Assembly (NCBI GenBank): GCA_028279885.1
Contig: JANQMX010000073.1
Location: 1-54,168 of the forward strand
DNA: 54,168 bases
From: Rhodovibrionaceae bacterium
GTDB taxonomy: Bacteria; Pseudomonadota; Alphaproteobacteria; Kiloniellales; DSM-21159
Direction: 5' to 3'
Of this stretch, positions 16,649 to 25,546 are shown piece after piece; position 1 is the first letter of the stretch; each line of letters begins with the position of its first letter. A model generated the notes under the pieces. It searched no databases. It saw only the letters and a list, made by a program, of their open reading frames with translations, and was not told where the DNA came from. The position numbers and the translations under genes are program-made.

Positions 16649-19600
16649 ATGAATCTGACAACGCCAGCAGCGGCAAACCGTGCTCGTCTTTTTGGAGCGT
16701 CCACTGGACGTTCCAGTTCACCGTCGGCGAACCAGTCCTCACCCATTCGTGCGCCGGAAGAAGAGGCCGCCTACATCCACAAGGCGGCGGACCGTGTTCT
16801 CACCGGTGTCGAACGTGGCCTCCTCATCGAGGCCCGCGTCCTGCGGCAGGCGATGGAGGAGGCGTTCGGCGGGTCGGACGCCGAGGGCTTCTGGACCTGG
16901 AAAGCCGCATACGAAGCTTGCGAAGTAGCGCAGGTGCTGTTCCTCCGCAAATATGGTCGCGCCATGCGGGAGAAGGCGGGCTCGCCCGCTGCACAGCTCG
17001 CCATGCTGTCCCGCATCGCCGGACTTCTTCCCACCCACACCCGCCGCACGCAGGAATCCGAGCAGTTCCAGCAGTTCAGCACCCCTATGCCGCTTGCTTA
17101 TGCGGCCAGCATCGCGGCGGGCCTTACCGGCGACGATGCGGTGTTGGAGCCGTCGGCTGGGACGGGGATGCTCGCCGTCTTCGCCGAGATCATGGGTACG
17201 CGGATGGCGCTCAACGAGATTGCCGAGACGCGGGCTGCGCTCCTGCGGAGACTGTTCCCGGACAGCCCGGTCACCACACATGACGCTGCCAGCATCGATG
17301 ACCGCCTAGCGGACGATATCGCGCCTTCGGTTGTTCTCATGAACCCGCCCTTCTCGGCGGCGCTCCACGTGCAGGGGCGCGTCTCGGACGCGGACTTCCA
17401 TCACGTGCGCTCGGCGTTGGCGCGTCTGCCCGAGGGCGGTCGCCTCGTTGCCATCACTGGGCACAATTTCCCCGTCGATAAGCTGAGCGGTGCCGTTCGC
17501 TTCACCTGCGTGGTGGACGGCTCCATCTACTACAAGCACGGAACCAGCTTCGACACGCGCCTCACCGTAATCGACAAGTCGTCTGAAACGGCTTCGCCGC
17601 CGGTCTTCCCGCGCGTGGAAAATGCTGCCGACTTGCTCGCTGGCCTCATCGAACATCTGCCGCCTCGCTTGGCGGTGGACGATGAGATCGGGCTCGGGAC
17701 AGCGGCGAAGCCCGCTGTTGCGCGCAAGGTCGCGCCAATCGCATGCAGGTCCCAGCCCGTCATTTCTGCGGCGCCCGATGCTGTCGAGCTCACCTATGAG
17801 CCCATCGAATGGGAGCCGGCCGAGGGCGCTGACCTGACCGACGCGCTCTACGAGGGCTACGCCCTGCAATCGATCCATATCCCAGGCGCGAAGCTGCATC
17901 CGACGAAGCTGGTGCAGTCGGCGGCCATGGCCTCGGTGGCGCCGCCGCACCCTTCCTATCGGCCGCATCTTCCGGTGCATATACTGGAGAGTAACATCCT
18001 CTCTGACGCTCAGCTTGAGAGCGTCATCTACGCTGGCGATGTGCATTCCGGGCATCTCGCTGGATCGTGGACGGTCGATGAAACCTTGGACAGTATCCAT
18101 GCTGCACCGGAAGACGCCGAGAATGCCGTGCGCTTCCGCCGCGGCTGGTTCCTGGGCGACGGTACCGGTTGCGGCAAGGGCCGGCAGGTCGCGGGCATCA
18201 TCCTCGACAACTGGATCAAGGGCCGCCGCAAGGCGCTGTGGATCTCCAAGTCCGACAAGCTGATCGAGGACGCGCAGCGCGACTGGTCGGCGCTGGGCGT
18301 GGAGCGCCTGCTGGTTCAGCCTCTGTCGCGCTTCAAGCAGGGAACGCCGATTCGGCTGACCGAAGGCATCCTCTTCGTTACATACGCCACGCTGCGTTCC
18401 GCAGAACGCGAAGGCAAAGCCTCGCGTCTTCAGCAGATCATCGATTGGCTCGGGAGCGACTTCGACGGCGTGGTCGTCTTCGACGAAGCCCATGCGTTGG
18501 CGAACGCCGCCGGCGGCAAGGGCCAGCGCGGTGAGGAGCTCCCCTCTCAGCAGGGCCGCGCTGGATTGCGCCTGCAGCGGGCACTGCCGGACGCCCGCGT
18601 GGTCTACGTCTCGGCGACCGGCGCCACCGACGTGCGCAATCTCGCTTATGCCGAACGGCTTGGCCTGTGGGGCGGCGAGGACTTCCCGTTTGCCAACCGA
18701 GCCGAGTTCGTCCAGGCGGTCGAGGCCGGTGGGGTCGCGGCCATGGAGGTGATGAGCCGTGATATGAAGGCCCTCGGTCTCTACACGGCGCGTTCCCTTT
18801 CCTACGAGGGCGTCGAGGTCGAGATCGTCGGGCACGATCTTAGCCCCGCGCAGGTCGCCATCTATGACGCCTATGCCGAGGCCTTCCAGGTGATCCATCA
18901 GAACCTCAATGCCGCACTCGAGGCGTCGAACATCACGGGATCGGCCGGCACGCTGAACGGCCAGGCCAAGTCCGCCGCTCGCTCCGCCTTCGAGTCGGCC
19001 AAGCAGCGGTTCTTCTCGCATCTCCTCACGGCTATGAAATGCGCAACTCTGATCAAAAGCGTTGAGGCGGATATGGAAGCCGGCCATGCCGCCGTCATCC
19101 AACTCGTATCCACCGGCGAGGCAGTGATGGAGCGCAAGCTCGCAGAAATCCCTGCCGAGGAATGGAACGACCTGTCGGTCGATCTGTCTCCCCGCGAGAT
19201 TGTCGGCTCCTACCTGAGCCATGCCTTTCCCACCCAACTCTTCGAGCCCTATACCGACGAGGACGGCAATCTGCATTCCCGTCCCGTTTTCGACGCCGAC
19301 GGCAATCCGGTGCAATGCCGGGAAGCGGTCGCTGCGCGCGACCGCATGATCGAGCAACTCGCCATGCTCGATCCGGTACCCGGCGCGCTCGATCAGATCG
19401 TGCAGCATTTCGGAACCGACAAGGTCGCCGAGGTGACCGGCCGCTCGCGGCGGATCGTGCGCAAGAGCTTGCCCCGGACTGGATCCGGGGGCGATCGCCT
19501 GTGCGTCGAGAGCCGTCCGCCTTCGGCCAATCTCGGCGAGACGCAAGCCTTCATGGACGATGAGAAGCGCATCCTGGTCTTCTCCGATGCTGGCGGTACA

Positions 19601-20998
19601 GGCCGTTCGTATCATGCCGACCGGGGGGCGAAGAACCAGCGCCTGCGCGTCCATTACTTGCTCGAAGCCGGATGGAAGGCCGACACCGCCATCCAGGGCC
19701 TCGGCCGCTCGAACCGCACCAACCAGGCACAGCCGCCGCTGTTCCGTCCCATCGCCACGGACGTGAAGGCGGAGAAACGCTTCCTCTCCACCATTGCGCG
19801 GCGGCTCGACACGCTCGGCGCCATCACACGCGGGCAGCGCCAGACCGGCGGCCAGGGATTGTTCCGCGCCGAGGACAATCTCGAAGGCGATCAGGCGCGG
19901 GCGGCACTTCGACAATTCTACATGCTGCTGGTGCAGGGCGGCATCGAGGGCTGCTCGCTTCAGCGGTTCGAGGAAGCCACGGGGTTGTCGCTTACCTTCG
20001 AGGGGGGAGCGCTGAAGGAGGACCTGCCGCCTATCACGACCTTCCTCAACCGTCTGCTGGCGCTGCCCATTGCCTTGCAGAACACAGTGTTCACGGCGTT
20101 CGAAGAGCTTTTGAATGCTCGCATCGAAGCGGCCATTGCGGCGGGCGTCCACGACGCCGGATTGGAAACGATCCGCGCGGAAAGCCTGATCGTCACCGAC
20201 CGGCGTACGGTTTGGCGACATGACAGCGGCGCGGAAACCCGCCTCTTCACCTTTCAACGCAGGGACCGCAACAAGCCGCTATCGACCGAGGCGGCGCTGC
20301 AGATCCAGGGCGGCAAGATTCTGCTCAATGGGCGCTCGGGCCGGGCTTCCGTCAAGACCTCCGCGCCGAGCTTCATGCTCGATGATGGCAGCGTGGAGCG
20401 CCGCGTGCGGCTGATCCGCCCCATGCAGCGCGACACGATGAGTGTCGAGGATTTTGCCGCCACGCACTGGAAGGAAGCGGAGAGGGAGGAATTTGTCGCC
20501 GCATGGGAAAAGGAGATCGTCGGAATCCCGGAATTCGCGACGAGCACATTCCATCTCGTCACCGGGCTGCTGTTACCGATCTGGCGGCGTCTTCCGGAGA
20601 GCAACGCCCGCGTTTATAGATTGCAAACCGACGATGGCGAACGCGTCATCGGCCGCATGCTGACGCCGATCGAGGTGGAAGCGTTCTGCCGCAATATCGG
20701 CATGGACGCGCCGAAGCTCTCTGTCGGTGACACCTGGGGCCTCGTCAACGACGGCAAGGTCACGGCCCATCTTGCCGATGGCCTCAGCTTGCGCCGCGTG
20801 CGGGTGATGAACGAGCACCGCGTCGAACTCACCGGCTTTACCTCCGGTATGGTCGATGCCTTGAAAGCGCGCGGTCTGTTCAGCGAGATCATCTCCTGGA
20901 AGCTGCGGCTGTTCGTGCCCGTGGGCGAAGCCGGCAAGGCGACTTTCGAGAGCCTCATCGACCGTTGGCCGCTCACGGAAATCGTGGATCGGGGGTGA
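16649..20998 (+). CDS. Strawberry-notch family helicase with N-terminal methylase-like domain
   Basis: 1449 residues. Residues 130-310 form a Rossmann methyltransferase-like region with EPSAGTGML and the catalytic-type motif NPPF (near 232). The middle is a superfamily-2 ATPase with GDGTGCGKGRQ (about 502-512) and DEAHA (612-616), followed by the C-terminal strawberry-notch helicase region (DAGGTGRSYHAD, AIQGLGRSNRTNQ). Very large proteins of this type are carried by alphaproteobacterial ICEs and plasmids. The role is presumably in DNA processing or protecting the incoming strand, but it has not been established. It is followed 3 bp later by the Toprim gene. Confidence 0.88.
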   Translation: MNLTTPAAANRARLFGASTGRSSSPSANQSSPIRAPEEEAAYIHKAADRVLTGVERGLLIEARVLRQAMEEAFGGSDAEGFWTWKAAYEACEVAQVLFLRKYGRAMREKAGSPAAQLAMLSRIAGLLPTHTRRTQESEQFQQFSTPMPLAYAASIAAGLTGDDAVLEPSAGTGMLAVFAEIMGTRMALNEIAETRAALLRRLFPDSPVTTHDAASIDDRLADDIAPSVVLMNPPFSAALHVQGRVSDADFHHVRSALARLPEGGRLVAITGHNFPVDKLSGAVRFTCVVDGSIYYKHGTSFDTRLTVIDKSSETASPPVFPRVENAADLLAGLIEHLPPRLAVDDEIGLGTAAKPAVARKVAPIACRSQPVISAAPDAVELTYEPIEWEPAEGADLTDALYEGYALQSIHIPGAKLHPTKLVQSAAMASVAPPHPSYRPHLPVHILESNILSDAQLESVIYAGDVHSGHLAGSWTVDETLDSIHAAPEDAENAVRFRRGWFLGDGTGCGKGRQVAGIILDNWIKGRRKALWISKSDKLIEDAQRDWSALGVERLLVQPLSRFKQGTPIRLTEGILFVTYATLRSAEREGKASRLQQIIDWLGSDFDGVVVFDEAHALANAAGGKGQRGEELPSQQGRAGLRLQRALPDARVVYVSATGATDVRNLAYAERLGLWGGEDFPFANRAEFVQAVEAGGVAAMEVMSRDMKALGLYTARSLSYEGVEVEIVGHDLSPAQVAIYDAYAEAFQVIHQNLNAALEASNITGSAGTLNGQAKSAARSAFESAKQRFFSHLLTAMKCATLIKSVEADMEAGHAAVIQLVSTGEAVMERKLAEIPAEEWNDLSVDLSPREIVGSYLSHAFPTQLFEPYTDEDGNLHSRPVFDADGNPVQCREAVAARDRMIEQLAMLDPVPGALDQIVQHFGTDKVAEVTGRSRRIVRKSLPRTGSGGDRLCVESRPPSANLGETQAFMDDEKRILVFSDAGGTGRSYHADRGAKNQRLRVHYLLEAGWKADTAIQGLGRSNRTNQAQPPLFRPIATDVKAEKRFLSTIARRLDTLGAITRGQRQTGGQGLFRAEDNLEGDQARAALRQFYMLLVQGGIEGCSLQRFEEATGLSLTFEGGALKEDLPPITTFLNRLLALPIALQNTVFTAFEELLNARIEAAIAAGVHDAGLETIRAESLIVTDRRTVWRHDSGAETRLFTFQRRDRNKPLSTEAALQIQGGKILLNGRSGRASVKTSAPSFMLDDGSVERRVRLIRPMQRDTMSVEDFAATHWKEAEREEFVAAWEKEIVGIPEFATSTFHLVTGLLLPIWRRLPESNARVYRLQTDDGERVIGRMLTPIEVEAFCRNIGMDAPKLSVGDTWGLVNDGKVTAHLADGLSLRRVRVMNEHRVELTGFTSGMVDALKARGLFSEIISWKLRLFVPVGEAGKATFESLIDRWPLTEIVDRG

Positions 20999-21001
20999 CA
21001 T

Positions 21002-22006
21002 ATGTCCAGTGCCGCCGATCTGGCGCGCCGTCTCGGTGAACAGGCCGAGGCGGTGTGCCGCTATTATCTGCCAAACGGCCGCCGCCAGGGCCGATACTGG
21101 ACGTGCGGCGATGTGACGGGGACGCCGGGGCGGAGTCTTTATGTCCGCCTTGTCGGCGAACGTGCCGGAAAATTCTGTGACGCATCGACCGGCGAACATG
21201 GCGATCTTCTCGACCTCATCGCCCTCAATCGCGGTCTCGACTTCCGCGCCGCACTGGATGAGGCGCGGGGATTCCTCAGCCTGTCGGTTTTGCCGATCCA
21301 CCAGGTCGCCCCGCCTGCGCCGACGAACTCTTCCGATGCGGCGCGACGGCTCTTTGCCGCGTCAAAACCGATCCGGGGCACGCTGGCGGAAGGATATCTG
21401 CGCAGCCGCGGGCTCGATCTGCCTTCGGATGTTTCCGCGCTCCGCTTCCATCCACGATGCTTCTATCGCGGGCCTGCGGGGCGCGAGACATGGCCGGCGC
21501 TCATCGCCGCCGTCACAGATCTCGACAGCACCATCACTGGCGTGCATCGTACCTGGCTTGATCCTGACGGCGGCAAGGCGCCTCTCGATCAGCCGCGTCG
21601 CGCCATGGGGCATCTTGCCGGAAACGCGGTCCGGCTCGGCGTCGCCTCTGACGTCCTGACGGCGGCGGAAGGCATCGAAACGGCGCTGGCGCTCAAGACC
21701 GTGATGCCCGCCATGCCGGTCGTCGCCGCACTCTCCGCCGCCCACCTTGCTGCCTTGCTTCTGCCATCGCCGCTGCGCCGTCTCTATGTCGCGCGCGACA
21801 ATGACAGGGCCGGGCGCTTCGCGGTGGAACGGTTGCGCGCCCGCTCTGGGGCCGACGATATCGATATCCGCGCGCTCGCGCCGAGGACGGAGGATTTCAA
21901 CGCCGATATCCTGACGCTTGGCCCGGACCGGCTCAGGACATGGCTCGCCGAGCAGCTTGCCCCGGGCGATGTTCAGCGTTTCCTGGTCGCGGATGAGCCG
22001 CGGTGA
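21002..22006 (+). CDS. Toprim-domain primase-like protein
   Basis: 334 residues. The N-terminal part (ADLARRLGEQAEAVCRYYLP, then CDASTGEHGDLLDLIALNRG) matches the DUF7146/primase-associated region. The C-terminal half has a Toprim fold: VAEGIETALALK-like (LTAAEGIETALALKT) followed by LYVARDNDRAGR, giving the Glu and DxD-like acidic residues. It starts 3 bp after the helicase stop, so the two are probably translated together. Likely role: priming of lagging or transferred strands. There is no zinc-finger domain of a complete primase. Confidence 0.85.
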   Translation: MSSAADLARRLGEQAEAVCRYYLPNGRRQGRYWTCGDVTGTPGRSLYVRLVGERAGKFCDASTGEHGDLLDLIALNRGLDFRAALDEARGFLSLSVLPIHQVAPPAPTNSSDAARRLFAASKPIRGTLAEGYLRSRGLDLPSDVSALRFHPRCFYRGPAGRETWPALIAAVTDLDSTITGVHRTWLDPDGGKAPLDQPRRAMGHLAGNAVRLGVASDVLTAAEGIETALALKTVMPAMPVVAALSAAHLAALLLPSPLRRLYVARDNDRAGRFAVERLRARSGADDIDIRALAPRTEDFNADILTLGPDRLRTWLAEQLAPGDVQRFLVADEPR

Positions 22007-22248
22007 TGCCTTCGGGGTAAGTCAGCGCCGGACGGGGGTGAGCATTGGGCCGGCCTCCCGGTTCGGCAGGGGCCGCGCCACGGCCTTTCCAAGAGAGGGA
22101 TCTGCCAGCGCCGGCCGGCTTTGCAACGGCCTTGCGGCCGTCCTCCACTCCGTTACGGCCCGGTGGGTGCAAAGCCGCCCCTTGGCGCTGGCGGGCGATC
22201 CCCGGAAAGGCCGCGACGGACGCGGCCTCGGAACCGGGAGACAGCCCC
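22007..22248 (+). repeat. GC-rich non-coding leader with nested inverted repeats
   Basis: CCAGCGCC...GGCTTTGCA (22105-22125) pairs with TGCAAAGCC...GGCGCTGG (22168-22191). Inside it is a perfect hairpin ACGGCC-TTGC-GGCCGT (22126-22141). A further perfect hairpin AGGCCGCG (22208-22215) / CGCGGCCT (22221-22228) stands just before the ribosome-binding site of the next gene. No gene is visible. Confidence 0.6.
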
Positions 22249-23196
22249 ATGCTGCATGACCTCTTCACCGACGACGCCTTCGAACCCCATCAGGCGGCAT
22301 CGCCAACCGCCCATGTCCTCGACGAAATGGCGCTTCACGGTATCCGTCCCGGCCCGGACGATCCGGAGCGCCTGACCGTACCCGAAGCCGATCGTGCCGA
22401 GCAGGAGATCGAGACCGCCGCAGCCGCCCTGATTGCCCTCATGGCCGATACGGCACTCGGTGACGATCTCGACGACGCCCTCTGGGGCTTTACCAATCTC
22501 TTCCACCGCCGCATCGCTTGGCTTGATCGCATGCTCGACGACAACGAGATGGCGCAGCGCCGCTTGGCAAGCGAGCAGGACGGCTCGGAGGTCAAGTCTG
22601 TCGAACTCGAGCGCCTGATTGCCCGCGGCGAGGCATTGCTCGAACGCCGTGCCGCCTTCGAGAACTTCCGAGATATTGCTGCTACCGAATTCGAATCCGC
22701 GACCGGTTCCGCATGGCGACCGCGCACCGGCTCGATGACGAACCGGCGGACGATGACGGCGGCCATGATCGACAGCCGCGACTTCATCGCCGCCAAGCGC
22801 AGGGCCGAGACCGAACCGCTGCTGCCCATCGGTCCGCGCATCGCCTTCACCGGCGGGGTCGACTGCAACGATCATACCCGCATATGGGAGGCCCTCGACA
22901 AGGCCCGCGCCAAGCATTCCGATATGGTGCTCATCCATGGCGGATCGCCGAAAGGCGCTGAGAAGATCGCCGCCTGCTGGGCCGACAATCGCGGCATACC
23001 GCAGATCGTCTTCAAGCCCGACTGGACCCGCCACCGCAACGCCGCGCCCTTCAAGCGCAACGACCAAATGCTCGAAGCGTTTCCCATCGGCGTCATCGCC
23101 TTCCCCGGTTCCGGTATCTCCCAGAATCTCGCCGACAAGGCGCGGAAGATGGGGATTGCGGTGTGGAAGTTTGGCAATGGTGAAGGCAGCGCGTGA
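22249..23196 (+). CDS. DUF2493 domain protein
   Basis: 315 residues from ATG 22249, with CGGGAG upstream. The N-terminal 190 residues are charged and helical. The C-terminal domain (IAFTGGVDCNDHTRIWEALD, then MVLIHGGSPKGAEKIAACWA and VFKPDWTRH) is the Rossmann-like DUF2493 fold related to the SLOG family, whose members can bind nucleotide-like ligands. It is common next to Toprim and strawberry-notch genes in alphaproteobacterial ICEs. Function unknown. Confidence 0.85.
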   Translation: MLHDLFTDDAFEPHQAASPTAHVLDEMALHGIRPGPDDPERLTVPEADRAEQEIETAAAALIALMADTALGDDLDDALWGFTNLFHRRIAWLDRMLDDNEMAQRRLASEQDGSEVKSVELERLIARGEALLERRAAFENFRDIAATEFESATGSAWRPRTGSMTNRRTMTAAMIDSRDFIAAKRRAETEPLLPIGPRIAFTGGVDCNDHTRIWEALDKARAKHSDMVLIHGGSPKGAEKIAACWADNRGIPQIVFKPDWTRHRNAAPFKRNDQMLEAFPIGVIAFPGSGISQNLADKARKMGIAVWKFGNGEGSA

Positions 23197-23204
23197 CGCG
23201 TCGC

Positions 23205-24524
23205 CTAGTTCTGCAACGAACGAAGCAGTGCTTCCCTATTCAATTCAGGTTTTTGTTCGGTCAGTTCGAGATACCTATCGACGGCCTTTGCGACGCTCCA
23301 CCGTGTTTGCCCAAGGTCCTTCCAAGAGATCGTCCCCTTCGGGTCCCCGAGGCTGTGCAGGTATTCGTCTCGTAAACCGTAACCACGTTTCAGCCATTTG
23401 AATTCTTCGCCATTTCCCAGAAGGTGCTTGTATCTCTTCTCCATCTTTGTGCGGCCTTTCGGCTCTTTGAGCATGAGTGTCGCCTCGATACAGCTGATAT
23501 TGGCAACGATCTCGTCGATCCCCTCGTCGGCGAGGGCCTTAACGAAGAAGTGTTTCGTTAGCGGATGGAAATTGGCTTGGTCGGTATCTGCTTTTGTCAG
23601 GACGGCTTGGAGCCTTTGCCATCGCCGCTTAAGCGCATCGAGTTTTTGATGGTCCAATTCGAAGGATTCTGAGCGATCTGGCACTTCGAGTTCCTCGTTT
23701 GGATGGCCAATGAGGGTCCAAGTAAGTGCCGAAGAGTCGGGAGCGCGAGGTGCGTCGGCGAACGGGTCGTCCGTCAACGAATAGACCCACGGAACAGCGA
23801 ATGGTGCCCATGAGGCCTCTTTTGATTCCTTAGCGAAACTCAATAACAAGACAAAGAGAGCGTCTTCGATCGGGGCGGGATAGATCGGTTCAAAGACGGG
23901 AACCTGTCCTATCTCATCCCAAGTCTTGTGAAGGATGGCGAGCCAAGTGCGCTCCCAAATTGGACCGGCTTCTTCACGCTTGCTTACGACAAGCCAATAA
24001 AAATCGTCTAGCTTTTCGGTTGGGAACTGGTGCCAGCGGCCGAATCTCTTCAGCGCGTCGTGGCGGACGCGCTGGCCGAGTGCAGCGCTACTGAGGAGCG
24101 CGACATTGTTGGGTCCGAAACGAACACTCTTTATCGGATCATGAAGGCGCTGCGTGGGGTTTTCTAGGTCGAGTCGATCTAGCGGTGCTAAAAGAGTTCG
24201 CTTCACTTCCGTTGCCAAGAACGCTTGATGCAATGCCAACGCTGCTTTGTCAGCATCTGGACAAGGACCACTGTACCAGGGTGCACCGTTCCAACGGAAG
24301 AAGTTGCGCAGGGCTGTCTGCAACTCATTCGGTTGAGCGCTTGTACTGGGTTCTTGACGAAGCCGTGAGTCCCCAATCGCTAAATATACGGCTGCGCTAT
24401 TGCCCTCCAGGAGCCGGAATGCCGCGGAATTGAAGGCGCTATCCTCAGTATGGCTTGGTGTGCGCCATAGTTCCGCGATTGCTGAACGAACCGGTTGAGG
24501 TATCTCTGGTGTTTCGCGGCCCAT
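23205..24524 (-). CDS. Protein with C-terminal Apea-like HEPN domain, defence candidate
   Basis: 439 residues, ATG 24524 with AAGGGA about 6 nt upstream. The N-terminal 290 residues match nothing I recognise. The C-terminal 130 residues are helical and contain LRDEYLHSLGD, which fits the R-x4-H catalytic motif of HEPN ribonucleases (Arg and His at about 395 and 400). The spacing of preceding helices resembles Apea-like HEPN domains. The gene is on the opposite strand to the backbone and has lower GC, signs of a separate acquisition. HEPN RNases commonly act in phage defence. That role is inferred. Confidence 0.6.
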   Translation of the reverse strand: MGRETPEIPQPVRSAIAELWRTPSHTEDSAFNSAAFRLLEGNSAAVYLAIGDSRLRQEPSTSAQPNELQTALRNFFRWNGAPWYSGPCPDADKAALALHQAFLATEVKRTLLAPLDRLDLENPTQRLHDPIKSVRFGPNNVALLSSAALGQRVRHDALKRFGRWHQFPTEKLDDFYWLVVSKREEAGPIWERTWLAILHKTWDEIGQVPVFEPIYPAPIEDALFVLLLSFAKESKEASWAPFAVPWVYSLTDDPFADAPRAPDSSALTWTLIGHPNEELEVPDRSESFELDHQKLDALKRRWQRLQAVLTKADTDQANFHPLTKHFFVKALADEGIDEIVANISCIEATLMLKEPKGRTKMEKRYKHLLGNGEEFKWLKRGYGLRDEYLHSLGDPKGTISWKDLGQTRWSVAKAVDRYLELTEQKPELNREALLRSLQN

Positions 24525-25301
24525 GCTATCCCTTGGTTAGCGGTCGTCCCCCTGACTACATCTCATTCTAATCACGGCAATAACTTGTTATCCATGTGTA
24601 CGAGACAACTCATGTCCATTATAGTTCAGGAGTATCTCTAATCTGGACTTATAGTGTCCTTATAGTATGGCGCCCGCGCGGGGACAGGCCCCGCGCGCCG
24701 GGCTCTCGTGAACCGAACCGCCTTCGGCGTTTCGGCCTTCGGCTTCGATCCCTGGCGCGAACGCCCGCTCCGCGGGCGAGTGGCGGTCCAACAGTGCTAG
24801 CCAAGACGCGCTCCTCCGGACGCGATAGTTATGGAGCCTGGGGGATGCGGCGCTGACCATGGCTCCCAAGGTAAGGTTGGAACGCCATCCTTCCTGAATC
24901 TCTGGCTCTGGTGGACGTGCGCATGCGGTCAAAAGGGGCGTGGCTCGCAGGTGGTCGGAATGATCTCGCTACCTGCGGCTACAGTGGCGCGGCAGCGCCC
25001 AGTTTCATCGGTGCAGCGATGCGGTCAACGGCGCGGAATGGGAGTTTTGGACATGCTCTGAGCGTGCTCGAAGGCTGTGTGGTTGGCGGTTTTTGTGTTG
25101 CTGCAACCCTGGCCAAGCGGTCATCCAATGCGGTGAACCCAGTGGCCGGGAAGGCCATGGCGCTTTTTCGCCGGCTGTTCATCGAGGCAGTCACCATCTC
25201 TGCATGTCTCTCATCGCGTAAATCCCGTGCCGGTCCGTTCAACCCGCCGTCCGGGAAAATTCCCCCTGCCGCCAAAAGTGCTCCGCTGACGCTGCGCCCC
25301 C

Positions 25302-25370
25302 GGCGGCCTACGGCCGCCTATTCTTACGAATAGCGCGCAAAGCGCGCGGGGTTGTGACGGCAAAGCCGTC
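25302..25370. repeat. Array of four adjacent perfect hairpins
   Basis: In 69 bp: GGCGGCC-TAC-GGCCGCC (25302-25318), TATTC-TTAC-GAATA (25319-25332), GCGCGC-AAA-GCGCGC (25333-25347) and GACGGC-AAA-GCCGTC (25356-25370). All arms match perfectly, and the first three have no spacer between them. Confidence 0.85.
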
Positions 25371-25502
25371 AACTTTTCCCGGCATTCCTCGCGCCCGCTT
25401 CGCTCCAAATTTTGCCTCCCGGCGGGTCCTCCACTTCGTTCCGGCCCTTCGCTCACGCTGCGGGTGAACTGGCCCGCCTATGCGGTTTTTCCGCTGGAGC
25501 CA

Positions 25503-25523
25503 TCGCAGGGATGGTCCCTGCGA
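25503..25523 (+). promoter_or_regulatory. Leader hairpin before the first DUF736 gene
   Basis: TCGCAGGGA (25503-25511) and TCCCTGCGA (25515-25523) form a perfect 9-bp stem with loop TGG. It lies 10 nt before the GAAAGGA ribosome-binding site of the gene at 25547. Confidence 0.6.
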
Positions 25524-25546
25524 CGAACAGCGAAAGGATCATCACC

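Larger units (their letters stand above)
24525..25546. other. Gene-free region of about 1 kb, rich in hairpins and short repeats
   Basis: The left part is AT-rich, with the palindrome ATAACTTGTTAT near 24579 and three TTATAGT repeats (24619, 24649, 24660). The middle contains GCGCGGGG/CCCCGCGC-type stems (about 24673-24700). The right part holds the four-hairpin array at 25302-25370 and a leader hairpin at 25503-25523. Open frames here have no recognisable domains and conflict between strands. It may hold a replication or maintenance locus or untranslated RNA. Confidence 0.5.

Noticed and set aside
17306-20257. Long open frame on the minus strand (about 980 codons) opposite the helicase gene
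   Set aside because: High GC makes antisense frames stay open. The plus-strand gene has clear domains; the antisense product has none.
24911-25333. Open frame of 140 codons in the non-coding region
   Set aside because: No domain, no clear ribosome-binding site, overlapping opposite frames of similar length and strong hairpins inside.
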